DNA from: Cheiracanthium punctorium
Lineage: Eukaryota; Arthropoda; Arachnida; Araneae; Cheiracanthiidae
Assembly (NCBI GenBank): GCA_038373885.1
Contig: JAWZYV010011908.1
Span: forward strand, 186,001 to 250,000
DNA length: 64,000 nucleotides
Reading direction: 5' to 3'
The position numbers were made by a program, and so were the translations under genes. Below, one piece after another: positions 31,790 through 43,402 of this stretch. The notes beneath the pieces were generated by a model. The model saw only the letters and a program-made list of their open reading frames with translations, was not told the origin of the DNA and made no database searches. How positions within the stretch are numbered: position 1 is the stretch's first letter; each line of letters starts with the position of its first letter.

Positions 31790-32065
31790 GGATTCCGAGA
31801 TGAAAAGGGGACACCACAGAAAGCCCGGAATTGCCAATAAGTATAGAGTGTCGCAGTTTGTTGACGGTTGGTTTGTTGGTGTAGGCTGCGTTACTCGTAG
31901 AACTGTCGTTCAGCATGATAAGATAGCGTTTACGCGTTTTGTTTGAATGCCTGTTTTCTGTCGTTTGACAAAGTGATCGAACTCTGAGAGGGAAAGAGTT
32001 CGTTTCGGAGAGGATTGTACGCGTTTCGTTTGAATTGGCCCCCAAATTTCCTATATACAAATTTA
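31790..32065 (-). repeat. Inverted repeat partner of 32740-32885
   Basis: Read on the minus strand, ATTCAAACGAAACGCG.ACAATCCTCTCCGAAACG and GTTCGATCACTTTGTCAAAC match ATTCAAACGAAACTCGAAGA and GTTCGATCACTTTTTCAAAC at 32755-32850. Short frames on both copies share SNETR and LSET, but the low number of synonymous differences does not argue for coding. Confidence 0.6.
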
Positions 32066-32739
32066 AGTCTCCCTCCCTCTCTCCTCACACGAAAATAATT
32101 TTGTCTACTTCATCACACAAACATTTTTTAAAAAATTTATCTCTAATAATTATTTGATTTGTTAAATTTTACACTCCAAATAGGTTTAAATTACATACTA
32201 AATGCAAACATATTAGTATGAATTTTAAAAGAAAAAAAATTACCTCTGCCTAAAATGCTTTAATATGTTTCATTTTAAGTTATGCCATAACGAAATAATA
32301 AAGTTGACTTTTGTTATAGTATATTCAATAGGAAAATCATGCTTATTATGAGAAAAAAATATTGCATATATTTAAGGTAAACAGTTTATTTTATTCTAAC
32401 TGTACCTGTATATTTCACTCTATAATACAAAATGACAAGGCTTTATAATTAGCGATTAAAAAGAAAATGATTGAAAGAAACAAAGCACCTCTTAAGTTTT
32501 GACGGCTGGAATTAAAATTAGTAGTTGTCCCGATAAACTTTAACATTAACACCGGCCAACACAATTTTAAGACATCCAGACAAACTTATTAATATGTCTG
32601 GCTAACCTTGCTTTGTGTTAGCAATGAAAAATATTCCAATAGATTCTTGAAAATTATCCAGTTGTAAGAATCATCCCACGGTCGAAAAGGTATAAGGAAT
32701 TTGCGAAAACTATCGAAAATTTACTCTTATATGGAGCTC

Positions 32740-32890
32740 AGCGGACAACACAATTTAGGGCTTGATTCAAACGAAACTCGAAGAATCCTCTCCGAAACGT
32801 ACGTTTTTCCTCCCACAGTTCGATCACTTTTTCAAACGACAGCAAAGACGCATTCTAATGAAATGGAAGAAGGCGTTCGTATATGAATGG
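32740..32890 (+). repeat. Inverted repeat partner of 31790-32065
   Basis: See the partner entry. The two copies are about 130 bp each and about 700 bp apart. Dispersed repeat of unknown type. Confidence 0.6.
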
Positions 32891-33284
32891 CTGCAACAGC
32901 TAAAATTTATCATCAATTTACGATGACGTCAGATGTCAACCAAGTGGCGCCATCTTTTTTTCATAAATATAAAGATTGTAGTGACAATTGCTTAGATATT
33001 TTTTTTTAAATATGAAAAGTATATCCTTGCCTAAACTGTATAAAATTGCTTTTTAACATATATTCTATGATGAAATATTTTTTTTAATCTTATGAGGAAA
33101 ATACTTAATTTTGTGTAAACGAAAACAGCAAAATGAAAAAAAGAAAAGGAAAAAAACTAGAATAAAATTAGTATAACTTTGTAAAATTAATATATATATA
33201 CATGTATATATGTAGTAATAGAATCGTGGCTGCATGAGATTGCCTCCATGCACACAACACCCGACAATTGAAATCCGGTCAAAT

Positions 33285-33480
33285 AGGTACCTTTTGGCCT
33301 GGCTGGAAAACGCCTCACTCTACCACGGGGATTTTCTGGGTTCAAAACCGGCTCCCGCCGCACGCTCTCTTTATAGTATTCGCATACTGCAGGCGATCCC
33401 ACTTGATGAATTCGGCAAAGAAATGGGGTAGTCGGGGATAGTGAAAGGACATTTCTGGGAAAATAGTCCCTTGCTGCGTA
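33285..33480 (+). mobile_element. tRNA-derived SINE (family 2)
   Basis: An A-box-like TGGCCTGGCTGG (33295-33306) and a B-box GGTTCAAAACC (33339-33349) stand 32 bases apart, as in a tRNA promoter. The following 130 bp (CGCACGCTCTCTTTATAG onward) would be the SINE body. It does not fold as a functional tRNA by eye, and no poly(A) tail is obvious. Confidence 0.5.
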
Positions 33481-34689
33481 CACCAACGCTATAGAATGAA
33501 AATCTCTTAAACGGAAGGAATAACTTTTAAAAAATTGCATTTTTTACATTTGATTTGGATTATCAATTACAAAATTCTGTATCTTTTATTTTTGTTCCTT
33601 CATTAATAACATTTGGAAAATTCTGTAAAGGACTGAGCATTTTCCAAGCTGTTATTAATCATTGAAAGAACAGTAAAATGAAGATTTTGTTGAGTATTTT
33701 TAGTAAAGGTATTGTTTTTTAATGCTCCAAGGTTCCCGAAATTCAGATTAGCCATCAGAAATACAACAATATAATTGTAATAATGTTATTACAGTCCAAA
33801 TATCTATTACTTAATTAATTCAATTGACTCATTTATGCATTGTATAGAATTTTTCTTTCTTTCAACATTTAATTATTGTTTACTTTAATTGTATATTGCA
33901 TTTTAAATCCCCCAACCCCACTAGTTATAGAATATACAAAATAGAATTTGTACTATTTTATTTACGAAGTTTGTTATCTTCATTCGCTTTAAGACGTTCA
34001 TAGTAAATTTGATCGCATGTGTGAGCATTGATGCTTCCCATCTTAAATATTTCAATGCTCCATTTGAACCGAAGCCCTGAGCAAATCCTAGAAAAACAAT
34101 CTAAAATGGTACATTTGTTTCAGTGATCAGAGCAAGCATATTAAACCTGGGTTCAGGTGTGGAGTAAACTCGGATAAAACGGAAAATAGCAGTCACTAGG
34201 AAGGACTTATTAAACTTTACACCCCCATGAAAAAGTTTTAGGGCAACAGTACCTTTTACTGAGCATTTTCTTTTGATGGAGATTTTTTATTAAAATGGCC
34301 CCCTCCCATAAAATTACATTGCTTTGTACAGTTTATTTGACCCAAATTAGCAAGTTTCTTTTTTTATTAGTGACTCCAAAAGCGATTTTTTATTTGATTT
34401 TATGGTTGAGGAAAAGCTACCCGAGGGCTATATGCTAAATGGGATCTTTATAAATCTGAAAATCTGAAGTAATATAATTATATTTTTAGAATGACAAGTT
34501 AGACATCCAACAGGAAGAAAATAACTAATACTTCTAATTTAATCCCTGATAATTTTTATTTATTAATGAATAATATTTTCTACATATATATTTGCATTTA
34601 TGCAGCATCTCTTACTTCTAAATTAACATCTGTGGGCCACAGTGGTTATTTTACAGTCGGAACGTATTATATTTAACAGGGACATTAGG
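33481..34689. other. AT-rich spacer, no gene seen
   Basis: No motif or long frame. Confidence 0.4.
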
Positions 34690-34775
34690 AATCACGTGTA
34701 TTATGTGTTTAAGGCAAACCTGCCTAAGGTATCTGCCTAGGCGATGCCTTGGGTAATTAAGGGGTTCTAAGAACA
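34690..34775. mobile_element. SINE-like fragment (family 1)
   Basis: CTGCCTAAGGTATCTGCCTA and TTAAGGGGTTCTAAGAAC resemble the body of the element at 29370-29560. Only part is present. Confidence 0.35.
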
Positions 34776-36040
34776 TTTAACATTGCTCATTGCTCATTTA
34801 AGTTTGGCATTTGTTCATAAAAGGTAAGTTAATTATTAATATGTGTAAGATCTACCTGAAAAAAATTACTACCTAATATCATCCTGTCGTTTTCAGATTT
34901 ACTTAATTTTAAAATTGCTATATCAGCCTAAAACATATCTTTAAAAACATAACATTTTTTATTGTAATTATGAAGGGTAAAAGAACATTATCGTTTTCAT
35001 GGTGTTTACCTTTTATTTTTACTTGATTATAACTTTTAAATATTTCTTCTTTGTGGAAATTGATGAAGTTTAATTTACTTTTCTCATATTTGTCATTTGG
35101 AAAAATTTTCCTATTTTTGAATTAAACGTTTTAAATCGTTTCAAAATGCAGAATATCACATTCGGTAACCGAATTTAATAAACAGCCTGTACAAGTACAT
35201 AAAAAATAATAATTACATTATATTAAAATATACATACTTTTACAGGCTCCTGTTAGTAGTTCTCTTGAACAATAAAAAGAAAACAAAACATCATATCGTA
35301 TGTTTCGCAATAAATAATATTGAAAATTATAGCTTCCGTTTGTATATAAAAGAAAGAAAACATTCTTAATCACTGTATCTCATATTCTTACAGTTTCTTT
35401 TAATAAAAAATTTTTCCACTCGCTTTTTACTTTTAGTTTATCTAATTTTATTTATTTATATATTTTATCACTTTTTACACACGTTTAAGTCTGTATGTGA
35501 AGAACCTAATGAAGAACCTAAATTAGAAATATCTCATTTTTCATTTACGGCAATTAAATAATCTCGGAATTTCTCCGCCCAAGGCAGCCCTCCTCAGGCA
35601 GATAGCCCTCGAGTAGCTTTTGCTTTAATACAGAATAAAATTTAACAATCTCTGAATCCTATGCTAAAAATTTTCAATTTATAGGTATTGCACGACTTTC
35701 AGGACAATTATTTGGAAAAAATATATTTGAAATAAACAAAAATAATTGATTACTATAAGTAACTTTAGCAATGAGTATTGCGGTATTATGCTTCATTTTA
35801 AATCGGTACTCGAAATTTTTTCACCTAAAGATTGTCTCCAGTGCAACTTAAAAAATTCATAAGTCAATTATTCTGAAAATGCAGTGTTGCCATTTCGGTT
35901 TTACCTTACATTATTTTTTTCGCCCCGACACGAAACAGTGGAGGTCAGAGGACGTGCGAGAGGACATGGAAAACGCGCACGCTAAACTCTGTCTCCACTA
36001 CGCAGTGCAATCGACGTTTGCTCAACCTTTTATGATTACG
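34776..36040. other. AT-rich spacer, no gene seen
   Basis: A GC-richer patch at 35930-36010 (GGAGGTCAGAGGACGTGCGA) has no attached gene. Confidence 0.35.
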
Positions 36041-36044
36041 TGGT

Positions 36045-36775
36045 GAACACACTGTTTCTTCAACGTCCAACTATTAACTAAGCTAAAAAATTTTCTCGAC
36101 GTTCTATCTGTTTCTTCGACGTTTAATTGACTATAAACTTATTTTTTATTATTGTCAATGGCAGCAAATAAGATAAACATTTTACAGGCAAATAAGAACA
36201 CTAAAATGTGAAGCGTCAATATCTCATCATTTGGCTTCTAGCACTCCAACACCTCTCTGACGCAGAGGTTCCACGCAACGTCAGGCATCTCCCTATGCCG
36301 GTCTTGTCCATTTCCTCATTTAACCTATAGAGTGGGCAATTTGGGTTAGTGAAAATGTCAATACGAATGAGATGGCTGGCTAATCAATCGTGACAAATCT
36401 GTAACCTAAAACTGCCCTCTGCTTTATCCCGTGGTTTGTCCACTATCTTTCTCTCTAGAATGTCTCTCCAGCTCTTATTTGAGACACGCGTAGCAAGTTC
36501 TTCTCTCCATTTTAATTTCGACGATTTACGACTATATAATTTTACAGACTTAAAGGAACAATGTGTAGATATCTTCTGAAGAATTTCTGTACACTTTTTG
36601 CAAGTTTGTCGGCCTGGTCTTTTCCATATAGACCACAATGTCCGGAGATCCATTGTAAGGTAATTTCTTTACCCCCTATTATCAATTCTTCTAAGAGTGT
36701 TTGGCATTCAAATTGACTATAAAATAAACTGAAAAATTTTCTCGACTGATTTACGCTTCTCCAACGTCGAAAGTA
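36045..36775. repeat. Short tandem repeat interrupted by a LINE insertion
   Basis: The words CTGTTTCTTCAACGTC, CTGTTTCTTCGACGTT and CGCTTCTCCAACGTCG alternate with AAAAATTTTCTCGAC, a repeat of about 55 bp. One unit is split by the insertion at 36138-36710. Confidence 0.6.
36138..36710 (-). mobile_element. 5'-truncated LINE fragment with RNase H and C-terminal zinc motif
   Basis: On the minus strand the fragment starts at 36710 with FECQTLLEEL. It continues through an RNase H core (GGKEITLQWISGHCG, then DQADKLAK), a linker (KLKWREEL, SNKSWRDIL) and, after a stop near 36385, the typical end IRIDIFTNPNCPLYRL...MD. RNase H followed by a C-terminal CPxC-like motif is found in I/Jockey-group LINEs; here the second Cys is Tyr. 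The insert is flanked by an exact 13-bp direct repeat AATTGACTATAAA (36125-36137 and 36711-36723), and its low-coordinate side is T-rich, as expected for the 3' end of a minus-strand insertion. Confidence 0.9.
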
Positions 36776-37249
36776 TGTATTTTAGACGAATTTTAGCTGG
36801 CTGGGTGTGTATCTATAAAGTCCTAGTTACAGGTAACGGACCAATTGTACCTATGTACACGGGGTCAAATCTGTCTCCTGGATCTGTGAAATTATGTATT
36901 GGGCTTTTTGTATGTTCTTGCACCCTAGTAATTCTCAAGGAATACTACTTTTGCGACCATTGCCGAATTTCTTTTTGTATGCCAATCATTATAACTCGAG
37001 TTCTAGGCAATTCAGCTGTAGCTCTCATACTCGGACGTGATAAATTATGTAGCATGCCAAACAACATTTTGCTAAATGATTCTGGGATATAAGAAAGTTT
37101 TTGTCCGACGATATATCACAAAATAAAGTTGTTGATTTGGGAACTCTAATGGCTTTAAATATTAATCCAGTGTTACTGCTGAGTTTACAGTACTAGCTCT
37201 TTATCACCCTCTTACGTCTTGCCTCTTGCTGAGTAGTATAGCATCCTAA
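36776..37249. other. Spacer with an unremarkable 105-codon plus-strand frame (36775-37092)
   Basis: The frame has several Cys residues but no motif or homologue that I recognise. Confidence 0.3.
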
Positions 37250-37381
37250 TGGCCGTATTCACCAAGTACTTGACGCCCATGTTAACCCACCAAAACGGGT
37301 CAGATGTCGAATGGATGTATATTTGATGTCTAACGTCTGAAGTGGTTAACACGAGTGTCAAGTACTTGGCGAATACGGCCG
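37250..37381. mobile_element. 132-bp hairpin MITE with TAA duplication (PIF/Harbinger type)
   Basis: GGCCGTATTCACCAAGTACT at the left and AGTACTTGGCGAATACGGCC at the right are near-perfect inverted repeats. TAA flanks both sides (37247-37249 and 37382-37384). The terminal sequence and 3-bp TAA duplication fit PIF/Harbinger-type MITEs. Confidence 0.85.
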
Positions 37382-37817
37382 TAAGGCCAGTAATGGTTTC
37401 GACTCTAGAAAGTAATCATGCGAAATACAGTCGCGTCAGGGATTGTTGGGAATATCCTTACAAATTTGAACTATGTATTTGATCTATGTGTCTTAGTTGT
37501 CTAAGTCAAAGGTAAAGGGGTTTATGATCCCTGAGGATTGCAAACATGCGGCCTTCCATGAATTTTTGAGGTATTTTATAGAAGTGTAAATAGCGTATAA
37601 TTTTTCATCGGACGTAGACGAATTCAGCTGAGCAGGTGTTAACTTGGCAGAATAAAATGCTAGGCTTTATGAGCTATTTGTTTAGTTTTAAGTAGATCTG
37701 ATGAAGAGATTTTCCGATGAGGTACTACTGGTATCTGTACATACAATTAAAGCTGTTCTGCTGAGTTGAAGTGTGCCAAAAGCACGGCTTCAGCTAGCTG
37801 ACCTTTATACTTGTTAA

Positions 37818-38107
37818 CCATTTAAAACGCAAGCATTTTTACAAGTTCTAGTTTTTCCATATGTGAAGAGAGATTGTTATATTTCTGACATAAAGTTCAT
37901 GAATAATGTACTAGTTTTATTAAAGATTTCTCTAAAAATTTTAAAGCGTTGTCCCTAACGTTGTCATCATTTAGTTGTTCTATGAAAACTATAAATGGTA
38001 TTTTCTGGTATAAAATTTTACTAAACTTTTTAAATTCTTTTTTGCGGCATGCATTGAAAGCACTGGAATTAGGTGGTATCACGGCGTGCCAACCGCGCGT
38101 TAAAGGG
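37818..38107. mobile_element. TTAA-flanked element, second family (290 bp)
   Basis: TTAACCATTTAAAACGC (37814) and GCGCGTTAAAGGGTTAA (ending 38111) form inverted ends with TTAA on both sides. The minus-strand frame 37897-38175 covers the interior and begins near the right end (AFNPLTRGWHAVIPPNSS), so the element may carry part of a decayed coding sequence rather than being a pure MITE. The family is not recognised. Confidence 0.6.
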
Positions 38108-38111
38108 TTAA

Positions 38112-39259
38112 AGGCGTCTAGCATTTCCGATGTCCAGGAAATTGATTTTTCACTATTATTCTTATAACCTTTCAAAAGGTCATTAAAAGGTGCTTGTTTA
38201 CCCTCTCAAAAATATTCCAGGTTAACCGCTTCACATGAGGTGAGATATATTATTATCCCAGCTTATTTTACCATAACTGTCCTTCGCAAAAATATAGAAG
38301 CATTAGTCAATTTTCTTATTTTCTTTTCACTATTCATATGTTGGATTTTTGCTACAAAATATTAAAGTGCTGAAAAAAATGAATCCTTTAGCTTCTTTGA
38401 TTGTTATTTAAGAGAATTCACCAGTTATTTAAAAAATATACTTCGGAAACATATTTTAGATTACAGACATCTACAAAAACAGGAGAAAAGGTGAAAACGA
38501 TTGACCTTCAGTCCAGTTTCCTATGTCCATCACACATATAAACTATCAGTCTGCGCATAGTTCCATTTAGTTTTCTTTTACAAGAGATCATATTGATAGA
38601 GTATCCATCTGAAAACTAGCTCATTTTTTATCGTAGAAAAATTAAATTTAATACTTGGAGATAGTTGAGACCTAAGAAAAGGACAGAGCAATTAAAAATA
38701 ATGATTGGTACTCGAAAATTTAAAGCGAAATAAAAAATAAATACCTAGGAGGCCCTTTGTACAAGCAGAGAAAAGAGAAAGAACCTACTTTTCTTGCTTA
38801 TGCATGAAGTGTTTTTCATTAGAGCATCGGTATCATCAATTTGCTATATTCCTGCTCCAACTTCCTTAATGTAAGTAACCATGATAGACCCTGAACTATT
38901 ATTTTGTTTTTCGTCAGTAGTTAACCCTTATCAGGCGAGTTTATGTACAGAGAGTCAAAATTACTTGGGATTTTTCTACCCCTTTTTTAAGGATTAATTC
39001 ATATATTTTCCCTTTATTGTAATATCCCACGTGAAAATTGGACAAACAAGTATTAAACAAACATAGAACTTTTGCAGGAGAATAGATCAATTATTCACAA
39101 AATCAAGTGTCGCAAGTATTCACAAAATCAAAATCAAGTGTATTCACAAAATAAAGTCAGAAAACTACCTGCTGCTTGCACACGGAATTAAACGCAAAAA
39201 TATATAATTAAAAGTGATGATTCTTATGCTCAATTTTCGAGTAATTATTTGAGGTTTCT
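38112..39259. other. AT-rich spacer, no gene seen
   Basis: A local repeat of TCACAAAATCAA at 39095-39150; otherwise nothing. Confidence 0.4.
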
Positions 39260-39263
39260 TTAA

Positions 39264-39539
39264 CCCATTTATGCCTAGTGTCCCTTTTTTGGGACGGCAT
39301 TTTCGCTATTAGTCGAAAACGTTATTTATTTTTCCTAGCCTTTATTCATCAGTATTGAGCCTCAACTCAAAAAAATGTTTTAGCATGACCAAGTAGGATG
39401 TTGATATTTCGATTTTTATGCATAATGATTTTAAAAGAAATCACCCCTTGTTCAAGAAGTTGACATCAGAAATATATCTATTATTTCTGTTGTCAGTAAA
39501 AATCGAAGAAAGTCGCAAAAATATCCAGGCGCAAATGGG
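39264..39539 (+). mobile_element. TTAA-flanked (piggyBac-type) MITE, copy 2
   Basis: A complete copy: TTAA (39260-39263), CCCATTTATGCC...GGCGCAAATGGG, TTAA (39540-39543). It is nearly identical to the copies at 4255 and 39896. Confidence 0.9.
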
Positions 39540-39895
39540 TTAAAATTACGAATGAAAGAAACGTTCATAAGCCAAATATAATTTAGAATCTAGATGTATG
39601 GAAAAAATATACATCCAATATAACTGAACAAACATCAGAAAATTCACTAATTATAATTGATTTCTGTATTTAATAGACCGTAGGTGGTCAGTATTCTTAC
39701 CACGGCCTTATAAAGGGTTATAAGGGTAAAAGTCTTTTTACTACTATGCTTGCATCGACAAAAGGATACACACGAATACTTGGAAAAACTTATGCTTCAA
39801 GGTTAAATGTGTATTGTTTTGTCTTACGTAATATTTAAATTGTATAGACGAGTTTCCCGTTTACAAACCGCTTACCTGCGATTAACCCATTTGTG

Positions 39896-40160
39896 CCTGG
39901 ATATTTTTGCGACTTTTTCGATTTTTACTGACAACAGAAATAATAGATATATTTCTGATGTCAACTTCTTGAACAAGGGGTGATTTCTTTTAAAATCATT
40001 ATGCATAAAAATCGAAATATCAACATCCTACTTGGTCATGCTAAAACATTTTTTTGAGTTGAGGCTCAATACTGATGAATAAAGGCTAGGAAAAATAAAT
40101 AACGTTTTCGACTAATAGCGAAAATGCCGTCCCAAAAAAGGGACACTAGGCATAAATGGG
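39896..40160 (-). mobile_element. TTAA-flanked (piggyBac-type) MITE, copy 3
   Basis: A complete copy in the opposite orientation to copy 2, with TTAA on both sides (39892-39895 and 40161-40164). Together with copy 2 it brackets about 350 bp of unrelated sequence as an inverted pair. Confidence 0.9.
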
Positions 40161-40175
40161 TTAACCGATTCGTGT

Positions 40176-40208
40176 GTTCTGCCCACCGACAGAATTGGTG
40201 GGCAGAAC
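40176..40208. repeat. GC-rich perfect hairpin
   Basis: GTTCTGCCCACC, a 9-base loop, GGTGGGCAGAAC, immediately beside MITE copy 3. No T-run follows. Confidence 0.8.
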
Positions 40209-40344
40209 GTATCACTCACGCCGGATAGCTTGCACACCAGCTCAGTTTGCGACGTCACGGGAACACTTTAATGTTATGTGATGTAAGATGTATTTTCGGA
40301 TTTGTGTGCTTTTGTTTAAGAAACCGCTTATAAATCCTCGTCAA

Positions 40345-40520
40345 CTTAAGTGGACACCACAATAGGCGGTGCCCTCCTTGGTGATCTTTCTAAGGGGTCC
40401 TAACCTGTATTTATGCCTAGTTTCAGAAAAAACCACGGAAACTCCGAACGGCTAGGTCGACGGACGCGACCTGGGTTTGAACCAGGCACCTTCCGTCTCC
40501 CAGTTGAGAATGCAAATGTG
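40345..40520 (-). mobile_element. tRNA-derived SINE (family 1), fullest copy
   Basis: On the minus strand a B-box GGTTCAAACCC (40473-40483) is followed by a body with GGTTTTTTCTGAAACTAGGC and GGACCCCTTAGAAAGATC. Related to 29370-29560 and 34690-34775. Confidence 0.55.
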
Positions 40521-41490
40521 TTCGACGATGGAGTATTTTTACAATATATATGCAACGAAATTAATTTCGGTTAACTGAAAAATATTTCTCTCTATATTAT
40601 AAATGAATCTCCAAATGTCCATCACTGAAGTTTATTTGAAATCTTGAATTTAGGCTTCGTTCGAAAAAAAATGTGCCATTAAATCTATGTTTTTCTTTCC
40701 ACGACATTCACAGATTTTTTTTTATTAATGCAACTAATTTATTCTTGTAAATTTAATGAAAGTAATTAATTGATAAAGCCACTGCCGTGTACAGTATTAA
40801 ATGAATAAAGTCTGAGAAATACTGACATCCATTATATAAAATAAAAAATTTATGCCTGAGTTTTGTTCATTCTTTTAAATTCCTGTGTTTTACTTCACGG
40901 TTATAAGTAGTTCACGATGTCAAAATCAGACATGCCACCATTCGGGCTTTTCGATTCTAATTTGGACCTCAGTATTATTCTCCATTTCCTCAGGCTTTTT
41001 AAGAGTTCACTTAGGAATCGCCACTCGTACAGTTTTTATCACAAGGCTCGTAAAGATAAGTCGTCATTCCTTTCATATAGATTAGAAACAACAACCGGAG
41101 CTTTGGATTTTGAAGTAACGTATTTGAAAGTGGTAAAAACAATTAAATTATATGAATCAGTGTTCATTGTGTGATGTGTTCTCTGTCAAATATTTTTCAT
41201 GTTTCACACTATTTGAAAATTTACACGCTTCATCTATTTGTCTTTTATCTAGAAATATGCTAGAAATTTTATTATGCATGGGTATTAATTGTTTAACCGA
41301 TGTATATTTTGACTGATGATTAATATTTTATATTTCTTCTGGCATTTTGAATTTTCATTTATTTACATTACAATTCAAAATATGTCCTCATTTAGGTTTT
41401 ATGCTCACACAGTTAAGAAAATTATTAAACTATTCAGCATTAAGAATTACATCAAAAATATGTAAATATGAAATCTACTTAGAAAATTAA
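40521..41490. other. AT-rich spacer with short overlapping frames only
   Basis: The frame at 40917-41174 has 85 codons (starting MSKSDMPPFGLFDSNLDLSI) without motifs that I recognise. Confidence 0.3.
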
Positions 41491-41491
41491 A

Positions 41492-41528
41492 ACTTCAAAC
41501 GCCTTTCAGAAGAAAGGCGTTTTGAAGT
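41492..41528. repeat. Short near-perfect hairpin
   Basis: ACTTCAAACGCCTTTC, 4-base loop, GAAAGGCGTTTTGAAGT; one extra T in the right arm. Confidence 0.8.
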
Positions 41529-42378
41529 AGGAAATAAGGCGATATCAGGCTGTTTCATTTTGAAATTTTGGCATGTCTGTAGTATGTGTTTTATAAGTTT
41601 CATTTGCGCATTAGATAAATATTTACACAAATTTACAAATTTTCCTATACACACATCGATCTGTTAACACTACAATGTTAGAAAAACAACTGTGACCGCT
41701 CCTCAATATATCCTCCAGTTTCCTTGATTTGTATTCATCATTATTGCCTTTTACCCATTTTTGGTTTCTTTTATGTATCCTTTGTATGATGCTTTTCAAA
41801 CCTTTGTTCCAAACTGTGCTTCCTGTGTTTAACATGTGTGGCACGAATCCTTATCTTTTCCCAATTTACTATTTTTAATTATAAAATTAATTCCTGAAAG
41901 CTTTTATGCATAAATTATTGCTTGTAAAATATTTTATTAATAAATTAAATTATTGAACATATTTTAATAAGTAGCTTTGAAGATTTGTCTAACAAAATAT
42001 GCGATTCAAATAATTTCAAATGTTCTTGCTCATGTTTGAATGTATTTTTACATTCTAAATTGTTATAAAGGGCTTAAAACAATGGTTCCCAAAGTTATTG
42101 TTAACAGAAGAGTGAATATCATCAAACGAGGATCAAAACAGCATAAGAGCTGTTTTGTCACTGAAAAAACGCATGTTTATGAGACTATTTTATATAAATC
42201 TATGTAAATTGTTAATTTTGAAGAGGCTACAAACCTATTTGTTTTTCTTGATTAAAATTGAAATTTCAATTCTATGTTATTCTAAGTTGCCCAACCGATT
42301 TCATGAGACTTTCACCTGCTCCCCCCCAATATGAATTTTCATTCCCCTGCATTTGAGTGAGTTAGCTATCACGAGTAG

Positions 42379-43332
42379 TGTTATGAATTTTCAGGCAACC
42401 CGCTCTTCCGGGGCGTAAAATTCTTCAAAATTCGTATTCTGCGTTTCAAATAGTTAAATTTTACTTTGTGTTGCATGAAAATCGGTCAACTAGAACTGGA
42501 GATACGGAGGTTTCGGTTTCCCCATTGTTTTTCTATGGCAGTCCAGAAATCTCGAGAAATATGGGTAACTTCACTTTTGTTCAACTTCACTTTCAAGAAA
42601 TATGGGTAACTTCACTTTCGGTAACTTCACTTTTGGGGACTTATTTTTGGTGCCAAATTTGGCGATATTTCGCCAAAGTCGCCAAGCTGGGTGATATTTT
42701 AGTCATTTGGCGCGATTTTCCCTAGAGCTTGTAAAGTTGCTTTTGCTGCAGTAAAATCACATAATAACCTAGCATTTCTCTTCTATGACTTAATCAAAAT
42801 TCCCGCTTTATGTAGAATCGTCGTGAAATAGACTTTTCTGGAAGCTCCTCGTAGCTTCTGCCTCCTTTATAAATATCAGCGCGCGCTGCCCCGAGGGTTC
42901 AGAGTGTGGGGTGAGCACTCCTCGAGAACGGATGTCGATGTGTTCGGCGCTTCGCTCCGTGATAGAAGCGGTGTTTTCGCGCTTCTTTATGAATCTTTGA
43001 ATTTAAGTGCTGTGTGTAAATTCTTCATTGTTGACTTTTCAGGGATTGTTAGTGTTATTCCTCGAATATTTCCGCTGAATTTTTACCTGTGGATGTGTTT
43101 TACTTTATGTGAGAAATATACAGCATTTCTGACAGCTTCAAATCTAGGCGGACTGTTAAAAGCACATTTCTGTGTGATTGTGCTTGTGAATCTTGTAAAG
43201 CTGATTGTTCGACGAAGTTCTAGAAGCAATAAAGTTGTGTTCCATCCTGACAAGTGGACACTTTACTAGAACTTTCTACACCAACTGGGCTTTAGAACGA
43301 CGAACCCAGGAATAGCAGAGTTTTCGGCAACA
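42379..43332 (+). repeat. 5' LTR of the Ty3/gypsy element (954 bp)
   Basis: It starts TGTTATGAATTTTC and ends GGCAACA, the canonical TG...CA form, and matches 48636-49514. A TATAAATA box lies at 42868-42875 and an AATAAA at 43228-43233. It is about 75 bp longer than the 3' LTR because of a local duplication of GGGTAACTTCACTTT near 42560-42640. Confidence 0.9.
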
Positions 43333-43333
43333 T

Positions 43334-43353
43334 ATGGTCTTAGAATCGGGATT
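43334..43353 (+). promoter_or_regulatory. Primer-binding site
   Basis: TGGTCTTAGAATCGGGATTC begins two bases after the 5' LTR, where the tRNA primer site of an LTR element lies. I cannot name the tRNA with confidence. Confidence 0.5.
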
Positions 43354-43402
43354 CTAAAAAAATACTTTAATTTTCCAGTTTATGGTTTTGATAAGAAGAA
43401 AA

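Noticed and set aside
39095..39155. CRISPR-like repeats (CACAAAATCAA...)
   Set aside because: Only about three short, irregular copies without spacers, in a eukaryotic context.
40176..40208. Rho-independent terminator
   Set aside because: The hairpin has no T-run and the genome is eukaryotic.
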